Source of the DNA: a virus
IMG/VR virus record: IMGVR_UViG_3300036945_000919
Coordinates: 1 to 21,766 of that record
DNA length: 21,766 nucleotides
Strand: one strand, 5' to 3'
Of the stretch, positions 14,793 to 21,766 are shown one piece after another; position 1 is the stretch's first letter, and the number at the start of each line of letters is the position of its first letter. Under the pieces are notes generated by a model. The model saw nothing but the letters and a program-made list of their open reading frames with translations. It searched no databases and was not told where the DNA came from. The position numbers and the translations under genes are program-made.

Positions 14793-15264
14793 AATTGCTC
14801 ACCGAGGAAACTTATATGGCCCATCTCACAAAGAGAATCAGCCTCACTACCTAATGGACGCCATTTCAGCCGGATATGACGTCGAACTAGATCTGTGGAG
14901 GCTGAAAGGCCTACTATGGTTGGGTCATGATGGGCCACAGTACCTCATACCAGAGAGTTTTCTTTTAGAAGTAGGCCACGCTGCCTGGATTCACTGTAAA
15001 AACTTAGAAGCTCTACATTTTCTAACCACAACATTCCCGCAGCTTAGATATTTTTGGCACCAGGAAGATGACTTTACACTGACTAGTGACGGCTACATCT
15101 GGACGTACCCAGGCATGCAAGTAACAGATAAATCAATACTAGTTAGTTTAGGGAAGACTTTACCAGAAGGTGCCCCATATGGGGTTTGTTCTGATTACGT
15201 CGTGGACCTGGCGGGAATCGAACCCGCGTCCAATGAAAGTTCCATCGTTCTTCTACAAGCTTAG
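14785..15264 (+). CDS. GDPD-like phosphodiesterase, 3' end overlapping tmRNA
   Basis: The 159-aa protein resembles a compact glycerophosphodiester phosphodiesterase. IAHRGN supplies His and Arg, DVELDLW supplies the E-x-D metal pair, and WLGHDG supplies the second His. It would hydrolyse a phosphodiester such as a polyol-phosphate linkage. I choose TTG at 14785 because AGGAG lies 5 nt upstream and the 8-nt overlap TTGATTAA mirrors the previous junction. An upstream ATG at 14764 has no SD. The frame runs about 20 codons into the antisense of the tmRNA, so the last residues (LAGIEPAS and on) are an RNA shadow rather than domain sequence. Confidence 0.75.
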   Translation: MIKIAHRGNLYGPSHKENQPHYLMDAISAGYDVELDLWRLKGLLWLGHDGPQYLIPESFLLEVGHAAWIHCKNLEALHFLTTTFPQLRYFWHQEDDFTLTSDGYIWTYPGMQVTDKSILVSLGKTLPEGAPYGVCSDYVVDLAGIEPASNESSIVLLQA

Positions 15265-15523
15265 GCTTTACCAGCCACGGTGTTGCGTGTTGCGCAACGC
15301 GCAACGCGTACGGTTTAGGTCGTCACCTTTGGTTGTTCTACTTATTTAAGACCTAACTGCCCACCTAGAACTAGTGCTTTGTTAGGGGCGTCTAGCAGTT
15401 TTTAGGCTGCTAGTGCGAATGCTGAACGTGAGTTTGCATTTATTGCTTTGCCCGATTTAAGAGGTACAGGCTTCTCTGCTTGCTTCACCGACTTCAGTTT
15501 CACTGTCGAAACCAGTCAGGCCC
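15203..15523 (-). ncRNA. ssrA: Transfer-messenger RNA (tmRNA)
   Basis: This RNA rescues stalled ribosomes and tags their nascent peptides. On the minus strand the 5' acceptor GGGCCTG pairs with the 3' CAGGTCC, and the TGACTGGTTTCGACAG sequence after it is the conserved D-like loop. The T-arm is CGCGGGTTCGATTCCCGC. The tag frame at 15402-15437 reads ANSRSAFALAA then TAA, with resume codon GCA. CCA is not encoded (CGA follows the discriminator A), so host CCA-adding enzyme would be needed. No SmpB gene is in this window. A GC-rich 24-nt palindrome (15282-15305) lies in a 3' pseudoknot-like region. Confidence 0.96.
15282..15305. repeat. 24-nt GC-rich palindrome inside the tmRNA
   Basis: The arms GTTGCGTGTTGC and GCAACGCGCAAC have one mismatched pair. 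In the tmRNA it would form a strong hairpin near the last pseudoknot, with a C-A mismatch in the stem. Confidence 0.7.
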
Positions 15524-15548
15524 ATATTTAGTTGTTCTTTAATTATAG

Positions 15549-15620
15549 CTCCCCTCCATGGATTCGAACCATGAACCTACGAGTTAACAGCTCGTTGCTC
15601 TGCCGTTGAGCTAGAGAGGA
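15549..15620 (-). tRNA. tRNA-Asn (GTT)
   Basis: The minus strand gives acceptor TCCTCTC pairing with GAGGGGA, anticodon arm ACGAG-CTGTTAA-CTCGT with anticodon GTT, and T-arm CATGG-TTCGAAT-CCATG. CCA is not encoded, as for the adjacent tmRNA and unlike the tRNAs at the left edge. It is 25 nt upstream of the tmRNA and probably co-transcribed with it. Confidence 0.95.
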
Positions 15621-15650
15621 CTGGTTCTATCTATATTCTATACTATACTC
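15621..15650. promoter_or_regulatory. Bidirectional AT-rich promoter gap
   Basis: On the plus strand TATACT (15639-15644) lies exactly 6 nt before the ATG at 15651, and there is no SD. On the minus strand TATAGT and TAGAAT-like hexamers precede tRNA-Asn and tmRNA. No strong -35 is visible in either direction. Confidence 0.5.
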
Positions 15651-16235
15651 ATGGGTCAAATTGAAATTATTAAAACTGTAAAGAACTTCTTAACCAAAGA
15701 AGAGATGCAGTTGTGGGTAGACTTTTGCGACTCTGCCGTTGAATCCAGGCAATCTGAGATGGCAATCTATGCCAACGGCCTGAGGTATATCTTTCAATTT
15801 GGAAAAGACAAGTGCGACACTCACTACGCATCAAACACTGATCTAAGTGCCATACCAGAGCTTGAGGCAGAGTCTAGGGATTTATTTTCTCGGGTCATCT
15901 CAATCAGCAAAAATCTATTTGATGACGAATCAAAGATGTATATGACAGGGTTTTGGGTCTCGAAGCAATTACCTGGATCTTATGTAGGGGAGCATGAAGA
16001 TACCGACGAGGGGTTGAATGATCACTTTAAATACAGTGCTGTTCTATATTTGAATACATTAGCGAGCACTGGTCAATTGATGTTTACAGATCTTGGCCTA
16101 AGTGTCACTCCCGAAGCAGGAGATTTAGTCGTGTTTAAATCTCTGCCATCCGGAAAGCATAAGGTTGACCCAATCAACGAAGACAGGTACACCCTAGCCT
16201 TCTGGATGACAGAAGATGAAAATTACTCTATCTAG
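15651..16235 (+). CDS. Prolyl-4-hydroxylase-like Fe(II)/2OG oxygenase, paralogue 4
   Basis: The 194-aa protein has the triad H115-E-D117, H170 (SGKHKVDPI) and R179 (EDRYTLAFW). LYLNTLASTGQLMF replaces the usual xGGE strand with TGQL, so this copy is more diverged. AGDLVVFKS precedes the distal His as in its paralogues. The gene is probably expressed from a leaderless message. It ends 8 nt inside the convergent 42-aa basic ORF. Confidence 0.82.
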   Translation: MGQIEIIKTVKNFLTKEEMQLWVDFCDSAVESRQSEMAIYANGLRYIFQFGKDKCDTHYASNTDLSAIPELEAESRDLFSRVISISKNLFDDESKMYMTGFWVSKQLPGSYVGEHEDTDEGLNDHFKYSAVLYLNTLASTGQLMFTDLGLSVTPEAGDLVVFKSLPSGKHKVDPINEDRYTLAFWMTEDENYSI

Positions 16236-16356
16236 CCGTAACTAAGCGACGCTTCTGAGCATCCCATACCTTTGGACGCTTCTTTGATGCCTTACCGTTC
16301 TTTCGATCAGTAGTTGTCTTCTGAGGAGCCTGTGCTCCACCCTTGCCTTTTGCCAT
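16228..16356 (-). CDS. 42-aa highly basic protein
   Basis: This short ORF begins MAKGKGGAQAPQKTTTDRKNG, continues with a KASKKRPK cluster and ends VWDAQKRRLVTAR. Nearly all its charge is positive, suggesting nucleic-acid binding (inference). TAGGAAATAAAATG supplies an SD (AGGA) within the end of the upstream hydroxylase gene, 8 nt from that gene's stop. Its own stop overlaps the convergent paralogue 4 gene. No family recognised. Confidence 0.65.
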   Translation of the reverse strand: MAKGKGGAQAPQKTTTDRKNGKASKKRPKVWDAQKRRLVTAR

Positions 16357-16364
16357 TTTATTTC

Positions 16365-16973
16365 CTATCTGCCGTAAAACGGAATATCTGATTTAACAAT
16401 TTTACTTAGTTTTCCAGTAAAGATCGCCAAACATTTTCTTTTTCCAGATAAAACTTCCAAGACCTCATGCGGATGGTCTACATCTGACTTGAAATATACT
16501 AGCGTACCAGCTGCTGGTTTTTCTAAGATATTTTGATTAGGGAAGCTAATCTCCCCGCCGGTGAAGTCCTCATCAGCTGAGGTTAGATATAAAACCCCAG
16601 ACCAATCATTTACTTCTTCAATGTCAGCATCAAAAGGAGATCCATCTACTTCACAGCTGTCACAGTGGAGTTGATGTTTTCCACCTTCAAGTATTACTTG
16701 ATAGAAAGCATTAACAAGACGTATATCGTCAACTTCATAAGTTTTACCTATTGCGTCTAGAACTTTTTTAATGGTAGATGTCACCAATAAATTCTCAGTG
16801 TCATGGCCGACATTATCCGAGTAACCGATTTTACTTGCCTCTAGCGGAGTTGGCCAACCTAAGGCAGAGAGCTGGTTGTGTCTAGGGGTAGGGGTAGCCC
16901 TTACCTCTAGTAACTCATTGATGAGGGCGCACTCTTCTTTAGAGATAAAATTGGGTATTACGTAAACTGACAT
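16365..16973 (-). CDS. Prolyl-4-hydroxylase-like Fe(II)/2OG oxygenase, paralogue 5
   Basis: The 202-aa protein has the triad H103-C-D105, H169 (DHPHEVLEV) and R179 (SGKRKC). LTSADEDFTGGEISF and AGTLVYFKS are the family strands. SGKRK after the distal His is close to the SGKRTN and SGERAN of paralogues 2 and 3. TATAAT lies 6 nt before the ATG with no SD, overlapping the upstream gene's stop codon. Confidence 0.85.
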   Translation of the reverse strand: MSVYVIPNFISKEECALINELLEVRATPTPRHNQLSALGWPTPLEASKIGYSDNVGHDTENLLVTSTIKKVLDAIGKTYEVDDIRLVNAFYQVILEGGKHQLHCDSCEVDGSPFDADIEEVNDWSGVLYLTSADEDFTGGEISFPNQNILEKPAAGTLVYFKSDVDHPHEVLEVLSGKRKCLAIFTGKLSKIVKSDIPFYGR

Positions 16974-16979
16974 ATGTAA

Positions 16980-16985
16980 ATTATA
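16980..16985 (-). promoter_or_regulatory. -10 element (TATAAT), 6 nt before the ATG of hydroxylase 5
   Basis: The minus strand reads TATAAT-TTACAT-ATG, a perfect hexamer at the spacing seen at other starts here. No -35 match is found 17 nt upstream. It overlaps the TAA of the preceding 79-aa gene. Confidence 0.5.
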
Positions 16986-17220
16986 TGTCTATACCGCGGT
17001 TTGTAGCTCTCCAAGTAGAGGGGGCGTGATTTGCCTCAACTGCTTTTTTATTTAAGTTATCTTCATAAAGACGAAGTATGTGGATACAAGGATCACTACC
17101 ATCTTCGAACTCAGCATCTTCTGGTTCGGACGTTGGCAAACCGTCATGGGTATAGCAGACAGAGGGTCCGCACCAACCCTGCTTGATACCGTGAGACAGC
17201 CACTCTTCAAAATCTTGCAT
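16981..17220 (-). CDS. Conserved actinophage-type 79-aa protein, unknown function
   Basis: The protein begins MQDFEEWLSHGIKQGWCGPSV and continues CYTHDGLPTSEPEDAEFEDG, then DPCIHILRLYED. I recall this pattern from many actinophage proteins without a known function. Three Cys and several acidic residues could bind metal, but there is no named motif. I place the start at the ATG at 17220, not an in-frame GTG at 17247. The longer form would be coded through the terminator hairpin, and a full promoter ends 6 nt before the ATG. Confidence 0.75.
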   Translation of the reverse strand: MQDFEEWLSHGIKQGWCGPSVCYTHDGLPTSEPEDAEFEDGSDPCIHILRLYEDNLNKKAVEANHAPSTWRATNRGIDI

Positions 17221-17226
17221 ATATAA

Positions 17227-17255
17227 ATAATAACCCCTACCCGACACGATGTCAA
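17227..17255 (-). promoter_or_regulatory. Sigma70-type promoter for a leaderless gene, inside a terminator hairpin
   Basis: On the minus strand TTGACA (17250-17255), a 17-nt spacer and TATTAT (17227-17232) are followed by TTATAT and then the ATG at 17220. Both boxes and the spacer are near consensus. The predicted start is the A of ATG. It is the best-supported promoter in the window. Confidence 0.8.
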
Positions 17256-17264
17256 GTAGGGGTT
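17232..17264 (-). terminator. Hairpin terminator after the holin-like gene
   Basis: AACCCCTAC pairs with GTAGGGGTT, and an inner GACA/TGTC extends the stem. On the minus strand it is followed by the T-rich ATTATTTATAT. It lies 15 nt after the stop of the holin-like gene and shares sequence with the next gene's promoter. Confidence 0.65.
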
Positions 17265-17279
17265 CTTATTGCTTTAGGT

Positions 17280-17555
17280 TTATAGACCAGTTTCGTCAGA
17301 CGAAGCTGATTCAGACTTCTTGCCCTTATCTGCCTGACCACCGAATGCAGAGTTGATCTCGTCAACGTCTAGCTTTCCGTCAATCATATAGGCGCGAGAA
17401 AGATTTTCTGCGACGTCCATGACGCCAATAAATGCGGCCATAGCGCCCGCTTGCCAGAGTTCGACTCCAGCGATTGAACCACCAGCGAAAGTTCCACTTA
17501 CGCGGAGGATGATTAGTGCGGCGGTTCTTCTGAATACTTCAGAGAATACTCCCAT
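17280..17555 (-). CDS. Putative holin-like membrane protein
   Basis: The 91-aa protein has one or two hydrophobic segments: TAALIILRVSGTFAGGSI at about 11-28 and WQAGAMAAFIGVMDVAENL at about 34-52. A polar tail contains YMIDGKLDVDEINSAFGG and a charged Lys/Ser/Glu-rich end. I recall the DGKLxxDEIN tail after a membrane pair from actinophage holins, which permeabilise the membrane for lysis. AGGAG lies 5 nt before the ATG. No endolysin gene is next to it, so the role is provisional. Confidence 0.6.
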   Translation of the reverse strand: MGVFSEVFRRTAALIILRVSGTFAGGSIAGVELWQAGAMAAFIGVMDVAENLSRAYMIDGKLDVDEINSAFGGQADKGKKSESASSDETGL

Positions 17556-17616
17556 TTTTACTCCTAGGATAGATGCGATTAATATGCTTCTCTCCCAAGC
17601 AGTACAATTTTACCAC

Positions 17617-17943
17617 TTATCGAAGGTTAGGAGTAGGGATCTTCCTATTTAAGGCGATCTTGTGTTTTCTTCTGAGAGACTCTCGCTGTGACTCAGTAGT
17701 TCCGCCCCAAATGCCTATTTCTGCGTTTTTTAGGGCATATTCTAGGCACTGTAGAGCTAGGGGGCAGTTAGCGCATACTCGCTTAGCTTCTGACATATTT
17801 AAATACTTGGATACAACCTTATTTGGAGATACCTCGATCTCCTGGGGGAAAAAGAGCTCAGGGTCTACGGTAGAGCACGCTGGTGTATTGTCGACAATAA
17901 ACCGAGGAATTGATAGATCTCTACTGTTTAGACGTTGTGCCAT
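17617..17943 (-). CDS. WhiB-family iron-sulfur transcription regulator
   Basis: The 108-aa protein has the four cluster ligands C23, C57, C60 and C66 (ACSTVDPELFF and VCANCPLALQC). The EIGIWGGTTESQRESLRR turn and basic tail are what Wbl proteins use to bind the primary sigma factor and DNA. The family is restricted to actinobacteria and their phages, which sets the host group. The SD is GAGGA 6 nt before the ATG. It lies 3 nt after the FmdB-type gene. It may redirect host transcription or affect exclusion, as reported for phage WhiB proteins such as TM4 WhiB. Confidence 0.95.
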   Translation of the reverse strand: MAQRLNSRDLSIPRFIVDNTPACSTVDPELFFPQEIEVSPNKVVSKYLNMSEAKRVCANCPLALQCLEYALKNAEIGIWGGTTESQRESLRRKHKIALNRKIPTPNLR

Positions 17944-17946
17944 TAA

Positions 17947-18132
17947 TTATCCTCGTTTTGCGCTAAACCCAGTTCCATTGAAGGTGATGGGAGGTGTGCC
18001 GAATATACGTAACAGTTTACCGTTACATCCGGCTTCCGCGCAAGTCGATCTAGTGGCTTCTTCTGTCATTCCACGTTTTTCTGAAAACGTGTGCTCAGGA
18101 TTCTCTGAGCATTTATATTCGTACGTTGGCAA
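17947..18132 (-). CDS. FmdB-type zinc-ribbon protein
   Basis: The 61-aa protein begins MPTYEYKC, the hallmark of FmdB-family putative regulators. TCAEAGC supplies further Cys ligands; the second position of the first knuckle is replaced (CSENPEH). It ends ITFNGTGFSAKRG, matching the family's FxGxGFY-like tail. The start codon is TTG with GGGAG 7-8 nt upstream. It is probably co-transcribed with WhiB from the divergent promoter shared with PhoH. Confidence 0.85.
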   Translation of the reverse strand: MPTYEYKCSENPEHTFSEKRGMTEEATRSTCAEAGCNGKLLRIFGTPPITFNGTGFSAKRG

Positions 18133-18155
18133 GGCATCTCTCCCGAACTGGTAGC

Positions 18156-18179
18156 ATTGATAGTATAAATTGTATCAAT
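18156..18179. promoter_or_regulatory. Divergent promoter with dyad between FmdB-type gene and PhoH
   Basis: ATTGATA and TATCAAT form an inverted repeat with a 10-nt centre. That centre holds TATAAA on the plus strand (18164-18169) and TATACT on the minus strand (18162-18167). A regulator bound here could block both directions. Confidence 0.5.
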
Positions 18180-18193
18180 AGGAGAGAGCGCCA

Positions 18194-19492
18194 GTGGCAA
18201 CTACCTACATCCTCGACACCAGCGTATTGCTGGCTAGCCCAAAATCTATATTTTCTTTCGAGGAGCATGAGGTTGTTCTCCCGTTAATAGTCATAAAAGA
18301 ACTAGAGACTAAAAGAAACGATCCAGAAATTGGATATTTGGCTAGACAGGCGCTTCGTTCTTTAGAAGAACTTAGACAGTCTAAGGGTGACCTAAAAACT
18401 GGTGTTGTCGTAAATACCGATAACGGTACTCTACGAGTAGAGGTTAGTCCGGGAGACAGATCTCTGTTGCCAGAAACCCTGAGAGACAGCTACTCTCACG
18501 ACACTGCGATACTGTCTGTAGCAGCCACTTTGTCCAGTAGCGGGCAGAAAGTCGTGTTGGTCAGTAAAGATCTTCCAATGCGCCTTTTAGCCTCGACAGC
18601 GGTAAATATTGTTGCAGAAGACTATAGAGCCGACATCCTGCCAGACTCTGGATACACCGGACTGATTCAGGTTCAAGTCACCAAAGAAGTGCTTGACTCT
18701 CTGTACGAGAACAAAACACTAAGAATCAGCTCCGTGAGCGAGGAGCTGAAAGATATTCCAGTTCACACAGGGGTTATTCTGAAATCCGGTAGATCATCAG
18801 CTATTGCCAGAATCACCACTAGTGGCTCAGTCGAATTGATCCCACAAGATCTTGAAGCTTTTGGAGTCCGCGGTAGATCGGCAGAACAGAGAATTGCTCT
18901 AGCTCACCTACTTGACCACTCTATTGGCGTAGTTTCCATGAGTGGAAGTGGAGGAACCGGAAAGAGCATGCTAGCTCTAGCAGCTGGACTAGATTCTGTC
19001 CTAGAGCAGCGAACCCACAAGAAGATAGTCGTGTTTAGGCCGCTATTTGCAGTTGGAGGTCAAGAACTTGGATTCCTTCCTGGTAGCGAAGCCGAGAAGA
19101 TGAACCCTTGGGCAGCGGCTGTTTACGATGCACTAAGTGCTTTTGCATCTAAAAACGCCATTGAAGACGTTATGGATCGAGGGATCATCGAGGTTCTTCC
19201 GTTAACCCATATCCGCGGTAGAACTTTCACTGACACAATCATAATTGTCGATGAAGCTCAGAACCTAGAACGTAATGTGCTACTTACCGCTCTAAGTAGG
19301 ACAGGCGAAAATACCCGCGTGTTTATCAGCAGCGATGTCGCCCAAAGAGACAACCTCCGCGTTGGTCGTCACGATGGTATCGCCTCAGTAGTCGAGAAGC
19401 TTAAGGGGGAAGAGCTATTTGCTCACATAAAGCTAACTAGATCTGAGCGCAGTAGAGTAGCAGAGATGGTAACCAGACTCCTCGACGAGTAG
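18194..19492 (+). CDS. phoH: PhoH-family ATPase with N-terminal PIN domain
   Basis: The 432-aa protein resembles PhoH2. The PIN ribonuclease domain (about 1-145) has D8 in ILDTSVL, E36 in IKELE and D103 in SHDTAIL. The PhoH ATPase domain has Walker A GSGGTGKS (251-258), RPLFAVGGQELGFLPG, and Walker B IIIVDEAQN (349-357) followed by FISSDVAQRDN. PhoH2 proteins unwind and cleave RNA; phage PhoH is common but its role is unclear. The start is GTG with GGAGAG about 7 nt upstream. It ends at a strong bidirectional terminator. Confidence 0.93.
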   Translation: MATTYILDTSVLLASPKSIFSFEEHEVVLPLIVIKELETKRNDPEIGYLARQALRSLEELRQSKGDLKTGVVVNTDNGTLRVEVSPGDRSLLPETLRDSYSHDTAILSVAATLSSSGQKVVLVSKDLPMRLLASTAVNIVAEDYRADILPDSGYTGLIQVQVTKEVLDSLYENKTLRISSVSEELKDIPVHTGVILKSGRSSAIARITTSGSVELIPQDLEAFGVRGRSAEQRIALAHLLDHSIGVVSMSGSGGTGKSMLALAAGLDSVLEQRTHKKIVVFRPLFAVGGQELGFLPGSEAEKMNPWAAAVYDALSAFASKNAIEDVMDRGIIEVLPLTHIRGRTFTDTIIIVDEAQNLERNVLLTALSRTGENTRVFISSDVAQRDNLRVGRHDGIASVVEKLKGEELFAHIKLTRSERSRVAEMVTRLLDE

Positions 19493-19504
19493 CATTAAAT
19501 GAGA

Positions 19505-19528
19505 AAACCCCCTCTTTCGAGGGGGTTT
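19505..19528. terminator. Strong bidirectional intrinsic terminator
   Basis: AAACCCCCTC and GAGGGGGTTT form a perfect 10-bp stem with a TTTC loop. CTTTTT follows on the plus strand and TTTTCTC on the minus strand. It serves phoH from the left and the nrd operon from the right. Confidence 0.93.
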
Positions 19529-19532
19529 CTTT

Positions 19533-19583
19533 TTAGTTGTCCTTACCGCACGGGCAAGTTCCACCGCATTTGCAGCCGTCCAT
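19533..19583 (-). CDS. 16-aa Cys-rich micropeptide downstream of nrdF
   Basis: This 16-codon ORF reads MDGCKCGGTCPCGKDN, with two CxC pairs that could bind a metal or be redox-active. AAGGAGG lies 4-5 nt before the ATG, a full Shine-Dalgarno match overlapping the nrdF stop. The ORF ends just before the terminator, so it fits exactly in the operon tail. A strong SD at the end of a transcript would be wasteful without translation. The function is unknown: metal handling for the nrdF cofactor or redox partnering are inferences from context. Confidence 0.6.
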   Translation of the reverse strand: MDGCKCGGTCPCGKDN

Positions 19584-19592
19584 GATTCCTCC

Positions 19593-21766
<2,174 letters not shown>

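Noticed and set aside
15203-15264. GDPD C-terminal LAGIEPAS-type residues as a protein motif
   Set aside because: This peptide is the usual artefact of translating tRNA/tmRNA T-arm sequence on the opposite strand.
17221-17247. N-terminal extension of the 79-aa protein from a GTG
   Set aside because: These codons are formed by the terminator stem and promoter; the predicted transcript starts at the ATG at 17220.
17573-18154. Long plus-strand ORF (193 codons)
   Set aside because: It lies antisense to the clear WhiB and FmdB-type genes, has no SD, and its translation resembles no protein family.

Overview
The window looks like part of a double-stranded DNA phage genome whose host is an actinobacterium. 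The host call rests on a WhiB iron-sulfur regulator with four Cys and a GIWGG turn, a holin-like gene and small-protein families typical of actinophages, class Ib nrdE/nrdF, and a tmRNA tag ending ALAA. By eye the base composition is moderate and somewhat AT-leaning, unlike high-GC Streptomyces or Mycobacterium phages. A freshwater low-GC actinobacterial host is possible, but that is inference. There are no portal, capsid, terminase or tail genes here; this is an accessory and metabolism region.

Layout. 1-265: tRNAs on the minus strand (Glu-TTC, Thr-TGT, and an unresolved tRNA-like end at the left edge). 274-10280: a long, tightly packed minus-strand run. Read in transcription order from 10280 down it holds SGNH-like protein 3, a serine recombinase, an HExxH metallopeptidase, a small conserved protein, a 42-aa zinc-ribbon protein, dUTPase, SGNH-like proteins 2 and 1, a secreted subtilisin-like protease, a NodU-type carbamoyltransferase, a 31-aa microprotein, a TauD-like oxygenase, a PD-(D/E)XK-like protein and a glycosyltransferase. 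10325-12448: three prolyl-4-hydroxylase-like Fe(II)/2-oxoglutarate oxygenases on alternating strands. 12435-15264: a plus-strand cassette of GT61 glycosyltransferase, HAD phosphatase, sugar-nucleotidyltransferase and GDPD-like phosphodiesterase. 15203-15620: a phage-encoded tmRNA and tRNA-Asn on the minus strand. 15651-16973: two more hydroxylase paralogues. 16981-18132: minus-strand small genes including a holin-like protein, WhiB and an FmdB-type zinc ribbon. 18194-19492: PhoH with a PIN domain. 19533-21766: nrdE (cut by the window edge), nrdF and a 16-aa Cys-rich micropeptide.

How it fits together (inference). dUTPase, NrdE/F and PhoH support nucleotide supply and RNA or energy metabolism in the infected cell. 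tmRNA and tRNAs support translation. Glycosyltransferases, a nucleotidyltransferase, a HAD enzyme, a GDPD, a carbamoyltransferase, SGNH-like proteins and six 2OG oxygenases form an unusually rich small-molecule and surface-modification toolkit, possibly decorating a glycan, a virion protein or DNA.

The most unusual signals are: (i) a 13-bp asymmetric motif TAAGGGCGTYTAY, dispersed in one orientation across the minus-strand genes and concentrated in the recombinase gene; (ii) a recurrent TANNNT-N6-ATG arrangement at genes lacking Shine-Dalgarno sites, which predicts leaderless mRNAs; (iii) five hydroxylase and three SGNH paralogues; (iv) a phage tmRNA whose 3' end lies antisense within a protein-coding frame; (v) several microproteins with strong ribosome-binding sites or tight coupling.
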